This document shows, one piece after another, positions 55,719-64,000 of a stretch of DNA of 64,000 bases. Under the pieces are notes generated by a model. That model was not told the origin of the DNA. It searched no databases and saw nothing but the letters and a program-made list of their open reading frames with translations. Position numbers and translations under genes: made by a program. Position 1 is the first letter of the stretch. Each line of letters opens with the position of its first letter. The stretch is from Mesostigma viride (lineage: Eukaryota; Streptophyta; Mesostigmatophyceae; Mesostigmatales; Mesostigmataceae), in assembly GCA_009746045.1 (NCBI GenBank), contig RPFO01000026.1:4525320-4589319 (forward strand), given 5' to 3'.

Positions 55719-58700
55719 GGCGCATTGCAATTGGATAGATACGACCTACCCAAGCTGTCCTGGGGCACGATATTGTGCCGCAAGGCAGGCACAAAAAGGT
55801 CATCTAAGCATTTTAACGCCCGAGATGCGGGCACATGTGACGTGAGAATGTGCCTCTCAGGTTTCGCTTGTTGATTTCACCGGCGTTTTTGTATGGTTGT
55901 CTCCTTGGCCACTACCTTCAGTCATGCAGCCAAGAAGTAGTGCCATGATAGACTTCGTCCAGCTTCTTGCCTTTAGCGTAACAAATTGTTACCATCAGGT
56001 GGCCAGGCAACGGCCGTAATGCCCACCAGCCACCGCTCACAATCGACACAACTAAATGCAAGCAATTATTGCCCCGTTATGCCACGCCATACTTGGCCCC
56101 CCATTGTATATAACCAATATAATTATGCCATGCGCCCCTGATGCGCCTGTGTACTGTAGTCTTCGTGCCCACTCATCGTCATGGCTGTTCGAGTCCAAAT
56201 TTGGCGCCAGTAGTGCCGACTGCCGACTGCCGAGCGCGGGGAAATCTGCGCCTGAGAACAGAGATTCTGATATTAATTCTGCCGACCGAAGGCACATTGC
56301 CAGGGACAGCCGTTTTATCCAACAAAAGAGCAAGGTGGCCCCCAGGGCCCAATGCGTCCAAGAGGTACTGTACAGTACAGGCTGGTTAGGCTATAGTGAC
56401 CCTTATAGTGTCAGCAAGCGCTTCCGGAAAATTGAGAGCGAATCTGGAGAAACTGAAAGTACATTTGCCTGGCAGTTTTTCACGACGGATGCGACTGCAG
56501 CCATGCCGGTGACATACAGCCATGCTATTTGGGGGCCCAATACCGCCACCGCCAGGTCGAAATGTCCGGCCCCCATATTGAACTCAGGGTCCAATGCCAA
56601 CCGCCGGAATGAAACTTGCTGGCCCCCAGTATGCTAGCGCCCCCCTGGGGCGCCGCCACCGGTGCGCCGACAGCCGGCCCCCATATGCCCCCCCCCAACG
56701 CGCTGAATTCGTGTTCAGTGACCAGATCACACTTTGATCCGGGAGCAAAATGATTGGCTGTACGTTACGAACAAAAAACGAAATTTTAGTATCTAAGTTC
56801 CGCAGCGCTTGCTGAATTTGCTCCCTTTCCAAGGCCCGCTGACAATACTTGAGAAATTCACCAATGAATGTTCGGTTTGAAACTGACCATGGATTGTTAC
56901 TGGTCGATACACCTGGTGTTGCTCACGTCGGAAGCCCGGGGGCACTTTCCCCGCTGAAAGGTGTGCACGTATTCCTATGCCCCCTAAACGCCGCTTATTC
57001 CTAGTGCAGCTGGAAACACCCGCCGAAGTCCAAACACTGCAGACGAGCACTTGCCACGTGGCAAATCCCCTTTGGCAGTAGGCTCGCCATATGGGGGCCA
57101 TGACCACCCGCCGGCAGGCTATTTCAGCCGCAGCCCCTAAATAAATATAGGGGCCAGACCAATGCAGCCACCGGCAGCCTTGGGGCCAGACCCTAGTACC
57201 CGTGAAATTTTGGCTGGGCATGTCACCGGTCCTGAGTCGAGCGGTCGAAAATTATTTGATCTACTGTCGGTTACAGAAGTACTTTCTGAACCAGACAGAT
57301 ATCTCCCAGTTTGTATCGCCTTTTTACCGTACAAGCCATCGGTTTCCTCGACCGCTCGACTCGCAGTTCGATGGGGAATAATGAGCTGCGTTCAAATCTG
57401 GTCTCAGAATCTTTAGATCCCAAGTATTTTTTCCGAAAGGTCAAGTTATGTCCAGGGTATGGTTAGTGGCAGTATCTTGCAGCCATATCTGTACTATGTG
57501 AATAACTCCCAGATTCATGGGAATCTTGCCTGTGCCCCGCAGGAACTTATTTCTTACTTCTTATTTCTGATTTGATGAATATTTTTGCAATTTTTTTTGA
57601 CCTGCCACACTATTGGCTGGAGCTGTGGCTTGTCTCCATGTTAACTTAACCAGGGGAAACACTAGGTATATGCTTGTTTAGCCGTAAGTTTGGTCAGCAA
57701 AAGTGGCATTTTCTCAACATAGATGTTTTAAAAATATTTTTTCACGAATTTTGAGCTATTTTGCACTATTTTTGGAAAAGTGTGTAAAAAGTTAAGGGCA
57801 CCTCAGGGGGGGTGGAAAAAACAAAAATATCAGACACCATGCTGAAATTTTCCAAAAGTTGGCCCTTGGACCCTACCTACCTAGCACCTAGGCGCTATAC
57901 CTAGCAAAACCCTGAGGTCCCAAGGGTTATAGGGGTCGACCTAGGGTGCAAAATGATCAGCTCCGCGAGCTCTACCGTTTGAGCATATTGGTGCATGGGA
58001 AAATTCCGGTTTTCTTAAATGGGTCGTTGGCCGGCGCGACGCGATACTGGCACGGCACGGCGCTGGATAGCCGAAGGCTTGTAGTGGTGGCAGACGGCAG
58101 CATACTTCCGTGCCTAGGGGCAGCACCATCTTGCGGGCAAACCCCCCCCCCTCTATGGTACCTGCCAAAATTTTGACTGCAGATTTGGGTTCAGCTCGCC
58201 AAGTGCTATCAGTTTGTCCGTCAAACCGTTTCAAAATTCCGACCATACAGGGAGCTAGCAGAAAATCCAAGTGTTTTGTTGTAAAAAACCCATATCGGCC
58301 CGGCACCCTACCTACCTACCCTTTAAGTTAACGGTTTTTGAGGCTCTGTAACTTCTAACCTAGAGACCCCCTGGGGTTGCGACCAGTGGCAAACATGCTT
58401 GTTTTCGCGAGATCTACTCGAATCCAGCATGATGATACTCATTTCCCCTCTCACCTCGGTCCATAATTGGCTAATAAAATATACCCATTTCCCCGAAATC
58501 CAGCATGATGTAAATTTTCTTGTTTTTTTCCACCCCCCCTGGGGCACCTTACACAATTTCGGCTCTTTTGGCCTAACCAGCCTGTAGGAATGCGGCGCTG
58601 CATCCGGACATCCAAGAGCATTCGAGTGCCCGACGCGAGTCACGCGACGCGTCATCGGCACAATGCAGCTCTCGTTGGTGACTGTAGACAGCATTGCCCA

Positions 58701-59091
58701 TTGAACACGCAGACGGTGCAGGCCCATATCCCGGGCAAATTGTCGTCTCGGGCGACCGGGCGAGTCGTAAAAAAGCCATCGCATCCCCTTCAACGTTTTG
58801 GCACGCGCACGAACGAAAACGTGAGCAGCGACGTGCAAGCTTCATTCTCAGTTCTTGAAGGCTGCTGCTTACGTCGAGCAGGGAATAGGTCTTTTGCGGA
58901 AAACCGCATTCCAGCAAGTGTCAAGCTATGAAAATGGCGCATCGAACGAGTTTCCCGCTCGTGCTGAGAGCTGTCTAACTGACCCGGAATTTGTCGTCGC
59001 CGTCAGTAAATTTTCACTCCCTTCCTGCGAGGCGTGGCACGGGTCCGCATTGCCCGAATCTCGTAGCTTCGATTTTGGCATTCCACCAACC
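55719..59091. other. Intergenic region between divergent GT29 and histone deacetylase genes
   Basis: No supported gene in 3.4 kb. It must hold both promoters. Short direct repeats include GAATCCAGCATGATG (58420) with AATCCAGCATGATG (58498), and repeated ATTTCCCC blocks. The frame into the deacetylase is open from 58855, but the ATG at 59092 matches the family start. Confidence 0.55.
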
Positions 59092-62000
59092 ATGCCGGAA
59101 GTCAAGAAAAAGGTTTCGTACTTCTACGACAGTGAAGTCGGCAACTACTACTATGGGCAAGGGCACCCGATGAAGCCTCACCGCATTCGCATGACACACG
59201 ACCTGCTGCTGCACTACGGAATGCACAAGCACATGGAAATTCTAAAACCGGAATTGGCTCTTGCCTCAGAAATGTGCAAATTCCACACCGACGATTTCGT
59301 TGAGTTCCTCCGCCTCGTCACGCCCGACAACCAGCATGAAATTTCCCGCCAGCTCAAGCGCTTCAACGTGGGCGAGGATTGCCCGGTCTTCGACGGGCTC
59401 TTCGAATTCTGTCAAAAGTACACGGGAGGGTCGATTGGAGGCGCCGTCAAATTGAACAGCCAGGACGCGGACATCGCTATCAATTGGGCCGGCGGGCTGC
59501 ACCACGCGAAGAAAGGCGAGGCATCCGGGTTTTGCTATGTCAACGACATCGTGCTCGCCATCCTGGAGGTAAGCTTGGGTGAACCACGGAATCGATCCAC
59601 AGTAGCTGCTAGCAGCTTAGAAACGGGCACCAGGGTTCTTGTTTTCTGTCTGGATACAGTGGCGTGCTGCGTCCCTAGTGTGCGGGCTGTATGTTGCCAC
59701 CTAGCTAGCCACTGGTCTTTGTGCTCTTGGTCCAAACTATACTTGGGTGATTCCAACATATGAAAACCATACTTGGTTGATGTAGACTCGGGCCTCTTGC
59801 ATGCATGTGTTTTGAATATCAGCAAGTTCTAGTAATTTTCATGTTCCCCGCTTTTGTCCCGTCCTGTCGTCCTCCTTCTTTTCCCCCCTTCCTTTTCCCC
59901 CTCTCATCAAAGCCCCCGCTCCCCCCCCCTCCCCGTGCATGGAGCAGCGGTCCCCTATATTGTCTGCGTGCTTGTGTGCTCCGCTCCGCAGTGACATTAG
60001 TGCTCACTCGTCGTGTTGGTTTAGCCGTATGTGCACTCTGTCACCCCCCCCCCCCCCCCCCCCCCCCCCCGCCCCGCCCTCCCTGTGTCTGGGCAGCTTC
60101 AACTCCTGGGGTAGCGCTCAATCCTGTGGCGTAGGCATCTCTCCCTCCTGGGGTGGAGTGCTCTCTCCTGCGGTAGAGGGCTCTGTCCCGTCCAGCCCCA
60201 TTCTTGTTTGTGGGTGTGGCAGGGCCATGTCACACCCACACCCACACCCCATGGCCAGCTGGCGGTTCCCGTTTCCTCATCCTGGCGTTGTCACGTATCG
60301 GCTGTTTCCTCTCCTGTCCATAACCCTACCCCCCTACCCCCCTTACGACGCAGACTCCCCATGGTGAACTAGTTTGGTACCATACTGGATTCGAACACAG
60401 GACCTCTTGCATGATTTCGCGGCTATAGGGGTCTCCTGATCCAAAGGCATCCCAAGCGATAGCCCAACTGCGTAAAAGCTCTTTACCGGAGAGTGGTGCA
60501 AGTGCGTTCGAAATTCTCCAATATGAACCAGTGGATCGAATCTAACTGCAAACCCACTTCTGCTCCATTGCTAATGCGGCCGCGGAGCACCTCCCCCCCA
60601 TGGTCTTATCCTTTACCCCCCCCAAAAAATAGCTGCTCAAGCACCAGTACCGCGTGCTCTACTGCGAGCTGGCCGTCCACCTCTACTAACATGAGCACAT
60701 GAGCTCACACACCCATGTTCCCATACCCTGTTGTTCACCCACGCATCGACACACCTTCCAGCTGCTCAAGCACCACTACCGCGTGCTCTACTGCGACATT
60801 GACATCCACCACGGCGACGGCGTGGAGGAGGCCTTTTACTCCACCGACCGCGTCATGACAGTCTCCTTCCACAAGTTTGGCGACTACTTCCCAGGGACGG
60901 GCGACCTGTCGGATATCGGATACGGCGCGGGCAAGAACTACTCCCTCAACGTCCCGTTGAAGGACGGCGTGGACGATGCCACGTTCCAGTCTCTCTTCCG
61001 GCCCATTCTCCAGAAGGTGGGTGAGTCATGCCATGTTGGCCCATCCTGCACAAGGTGGGTGAGCCATGCCATGTTGGCCCATCCTGCACAAGGTGGGTGA
61101 GCCATGCCATGTTGGCCCATCCTGCACAAGGTGGGTGAGCCATGCCATGTTGGCCCATCCTGCACAAGGTGGGTGAGCCATGCCATGTTGGCCCATCCTG
61201 CACAAGGTGGGTGAGCCATGCCATGTTGGCCCATCCTGCACAAGGTGGGTGAGCCATGCCATGTTGGCCCATTCTCCAGAAGGTGGGTGAGCCATGCCAT
61301 GTTGGCCCATCCTGCACAAGGTGGGTGAGCCATGCCATGTTGGCCCATCCTGCACAAGGTGGGTGAGCCATGCCATGTTGGCCCATCCTGCACAAGGTGG
61401 GTGAGCCATGCCATGTTGGCCCATTCTCCAGAAGGTGGGTGAGCCATGCCATGTTGGCCCATCCTGCACAAGGTGGGTGAGCCATGCCATGTTGGCCCAT
61501 CCTGCACAAGGTGGGTGAGCCATGCCATGTTGGCCCATCCTGCACAAGGTGGGTGAGCCATGCCATGTTGGCCCATTCTCCAGAAGGTGGGTGAGCCATG
61601 CCATGTTGGCCCATCCTGCATAAGGTGGGTGAGCCATGCCATGTTGGCCCATTCTCCAGAAGGTGGGTGAGCCATGCCATGTTGGCCCATCCTGCACAAG
61701 GTGGGTGAGCCATGCCATGTTGGCCCATCCTGCATAAGGTGGGTGAGCCATGCCATGTTGGCCCATCCTGCACAAGGTGGGTGAGCCATGCCATGTTGGC
61801 CCATCCTGCACAAGGTGGGTGAGCCATGCCATGTTGGCCCATCCTGCACAAGGTGGGTGAGCCATGCCATGTTGGCCCATCCTGCACAAGGTGGGTGAGC
61901 CATGCCATGTTGGCCCATCCTGCACAAGGTGGGTGAGCCATGCCATGTTGGCCCATCCTGCACAAGGTGGGTGAGCCATGCCATGTTGGCCCATTCTCCA

Positions 62001-63693
62001 GAAGGTGGGTGAGCCATGCCATGTTGGCCCATCCTGCACAAGGTGGGTGAGCCATGCCATGTTGGCCCATCCTGCACAAGGTGGGTGAGCCATGCCATGT
62101 TGGCCCATCCTGCACAAGGTGGGTGAGCCATGCCATGTTGGCCCATTCTCCAGAAGGTGGGTGAGCCATGCCATGTTGGCCCATCCTGCATAAGGTGGGT
62201 GAGCCATGCCATGTTGGCCCATCCTGCACAAGGTGGGTGAGCCATGCCATGTTGGCCCATCCTGCACAAGGTGGGTGAGCCATGCCATGTTGGCCCATTC
62301 TCCAGAAGGTGGGTGAGCCATGCCATGTTGGCCCATCCTGCACAAGGTGGGTGAGCCATGCCATGTTGGCCCATCCTGCATAAGGTGGGTGAGCCATGCC
62401 ATGTTGGCCCATCCTGCACAAGGTGGGTGAGCCATGCCATGTTGGCCCATTCTCCAGAAGGTGGGTGAGCCATGCCATGTTGGCCCATCCTGCACAAGGT
62501 GGGTGAGCCATGCCATGTTGGCCCATCCTGCACAAGGTGGGTGAGCCATGCCATGTTGGCCCATTCTCCAGAAGGTGGGTGAGCCATGCCATGTTGGCCC
62601 ATTCTCCAGAAGGTGGGTGAGCCATGCCATGTTGGCCCATCCTGCACAAGGTGGGTGAGCCATGCCATGTTGGCCCATCCTGCACAAGGTGGGTGAGCCA
62701 TGCCATGTTGGCCCATCCTGCACAAGGTGGGTGAGCCATGCCATGTTGGCCCATCCTGCACAAGGTGGGTGAGCCATGCCATGTTGGCCCATCCTGCATA
62801 AGGTGGGTGAGCCGTGCCATGTTGGCCCATCCTGCACAAGGTGGGTGAGCCATGCCATGTTGGGTTGCGCGTGGAAGGGATCCAGGCTCCGCTTTGCTGG
62901 TTGCTGCTTGCACCCGTACGCACATTTACGTATGTTCTCGCTACTTTTAGATCTTTTACCGTTCCTTCTGCATCTTTTTGTTTTTCTTTCAACCTTTTTT
63001 CTACATTTTATTACACAGCTTTTGCACCGCTTTGAGGCGCCTGCACATTGTCATCGATGCGGTTGCGCGGCTGCCAGTGTACTGCCCATGGGATGACCAC
63101 CTGACCGACGTTGTATCGACACTCATATGAGTGAACCACCTTACCGACGATATATTAAATGAGACACTCGTATGAGTGAAAAGTACACAAGTGGTGCTAA
63201 CATGAACGACAGGAGCGCTGTACATAGACGGAAGCGCAAACATTACATTTCTCGCTTGTTACCTGTCGCAAAGCATCACCCAACGCTTTTCCATTCAATC
63301 ACTATCAACCACATCCACAACTGCATCAATGTTGCAACCTCCCACATACGTCACCAAGTCAACATCGCTGTCAACATTGCTAGCAACACTCCTGTCAACA
63401 TCGCTAGCAACACTCCTGTCAACATCGCTACCAACATCGCTACCAGCATCGCTGTCAACATCGCTCTCCCCTGTCTTCCTTCACACCAGGTCATGGAGGT
63501 CTACCAGCCAGGTGCCGTCGTTCTCCAGTGTGGCGCTGACTCACTATCTGGCGACCGCCTCGGCTCGTTCAACCTGTCCATCAAGGGCCACGCGGACTGT
63601 GTGCGCTTCATGAAGAGCTTTGGGGTGCCCCTGTTGGTGCTAGGCGGGGGTGGCTACACCGTGCGCAACGTGGCGCGCTGCTGGTGCTATGAG
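59092..63693 (+). CDS. Class I (RPD3-type) histone deacetylase, 5' three exons, runs off the window
   Basis: Zinc-dependent removal of acetyl groups from histone lysines, normally in nuclear co-repressor complexes. Exons: 59092-59568, 60762-61016, 63490-63693, all phase 0, giving 312 codons; the rest lies beyond 64000. The start [20 protein letters not shown] is typical of the class. Catalytic parts are complete: [16 protein letters not shown] (His 137, 138), DIDIHHGDG with zinc ligands Asp 173 and His 175, [11 protein letters not shown] with zinc ligand Asp 261, and [14 protein letters not shown] with Tyr 299. Length to this point equals that of RPD3-family catalytic domains, so the missing part is the domain end and tail. 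Intron 2 (2.47 kb) is mostly a 38-bp repeat grown from the exon 2 donor. Intron 1 contains a near-perfect copy of the exon 2 start. Confidence 0.95.
60036..60072. repeat. C homopolymer in HDAC intron 1
   Basis: A C run of about 24 bases followed by GCCCCGCCC. Confidence 0.85.
60372..60500 (-). repeat. tRNA-related SINE-like copy in HDAC intron 1
   Basis: On the minus strand: CTCTCCGGTAAAGAGC, CGCAGTTGGGCTATCGC, GATGCCTTTGGATCAGGAGA, GCGAAATCATGC, AGGTCCTGTGTTCGAATCC. It is a clear relative of 54520-54660. The terminal TGTTCGAATCC block is a good B-box. Confidence 0.65.
60630..60690 (+). repeat. Ghost of HDAC exon 2 start with intact acceptor AG
   Basis: AG then CTGCTCAAGCACCAGTACCG and CGTGCTCTACTGCGA starts at 60633, 129 bp before exon 2 (60762). 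The first 35 bases differ at one position. It then reads [18 protein letters not shown] and stops at TAA (60687-60689). Confidence 0.9.
61006..62862 (+). repeat. 38-bp tandem array of the HDAC exon 2 donor junction, about 48 copies
   Basis: The unit is GGTGGGTGAGCCATGCCATG then TTGGCCCATCCTGCACAA. The first unit spans the real junction: CCCATTCTCCAGAAG is the exon 2 end and GTGGGTGAG the donor. About ten later units keep the exon-like TTCTCCAGAAG, most have TCCTGCACAAG and a few TCCTGCATAAG. Each therefore presents AAG then GTGGGTGAG, a usable donor. All three minus-strand frames stay open through the array, which is why long spurious proteins (600-680 aa) appear there. Confidence 0.97.
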
Positions 63694-63945
63694 GTGGGTC
63701 GACATGAGCCTCCCCCACACCCCCACACCCCCTGCCCGGACCCGGTACACCGTCCGCCATCCCCCAACACACACACAAACACACACAAACACAACTATGC
63801 TATAGTGTCAAAACCACACCCCCAGCCCCACCCCCGTCCTGACAAAGAAATGTGGTGGTTTAATACATGGAGTTTAGTTTGAATTAATCCATTCTTAATC
63901 GCCACGTTATGGGGTAGGGAGGCCTTCAGCGATGAGGGTGGGATG

Positions 63946-63984
63946 CGGGTGCTTTGAGGTGTGCTATGAGGTGGGGTCAACATG
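63946..63984 (+). repeat. Ghost copy of HDAC exon 3 donor edge
   Basis: Real junction: TGGTGCTATGAG then GTGGGTCGACATGAG (63693/63694). About 277 bp on: GTGTGCTATGAG then GTGGGGTCAACATGG (63970/63971), preceded by a further GGTGCTTTGAGGT. Confidence 0.75.
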
Positions 63985-64000
63985 GTTCCTTCCTGGCCCT

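Noticed and set aside
58855-59091. In-frame N-terminal extension of HDAC from 58855
   Set aside because: RPD3-type deacetylases start close to KKVSYFYD; the extension has no domain and the ATG at 59092 fits the family.
60938-62992. Three long minus-strand open frames (610-684 aa) with a GPTWHGSPT-type repeat
   Set aside because: They are by-products of a 38-bp repeat with no minus-strand stop in any frame, lying in an HDAC intron; no start context, splice support or family match.

Overview
The window is nuclear DNA from a eukaryote, most likely a repeat-rich alga. The genes are split by GT-AG introns. Interstitial TTTAGGG repeats (the plant and green-algal telomere type, also found in some other algae) occur at 4738-4757 and 13006-13079, with a degenerate stretch near 41897. 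Mobile elements are mainly non-LTR retrotransposons. Very long simple-sequence arrays and GT29, malic enzyme, acyl-CoA synthetase and histone deacetylase genes fit a green lineage such as a prasinophyte, but that placement is inference. There are no bacterial operons and no CRISPR array.

Layout. 1-6.7 kb: a plus-strand gene of unknown function, with a low-complexity Ser/Gly/Arg N-terminus and a helical C-terminus over five exons. 6.7-10.5 kb: intergenic DNA with dispersed repeats. 10.5-16.1 kb: a minus-strand malic enzyme in five exons (609 aa). 17.0-26.6 kb: a plus-strand acyl-CoA synthetase (AAE family) in seven exons (665 aa), diverging from the malic enzyme across about 0.9 kb. 26.7-52.5 kb: an accessory region of broken non-LTR retrotransposons, a piggyBac-like insertion with TTAA target duplication, hairpin-ended repeats, very long GGTG/GGGC and CACT arrays, and one small secreted-protein gene (39.6-40.3 kb, minus). 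52.7-55.7 kb: a minus-strand GT29 sialyltransferase-like gene in two exons. 59.1 kb to the end: a plus-strand class I histone deacetylase running out of the window.

Main observation. In all five multi-intron or long-intron genes, sequence at an exon edge (last exon bases plus donor, or acceptor plus first exon bases) is repeated in degenerate or near-perfect form inside the adjacent intron. Copy number runs from one ghost copy to about 48 (a 38-bp array in histone deacetylase intron 2 that repeats the exon 2/donor junction). In total about ten exon edges show it. This suggests that tandem duplication at splice junctions is a recurrent way for introns to grow in this genome, leaving decoy splice sites. 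One decoy would splice into a histone deacetylase reading frame that stops after 18 codons.

The genes do not form one pathway. Malic enzyme and acyl-CoA synthetase are central carbon and lipid enzymes that may share a divergent promoter. The sialyltransferase-like protein would act in the Golgi and the deacetylase in chromatin. All exon models were made by eye from splice signals, phase and protein-family continuity. None has been checked against transcripts.
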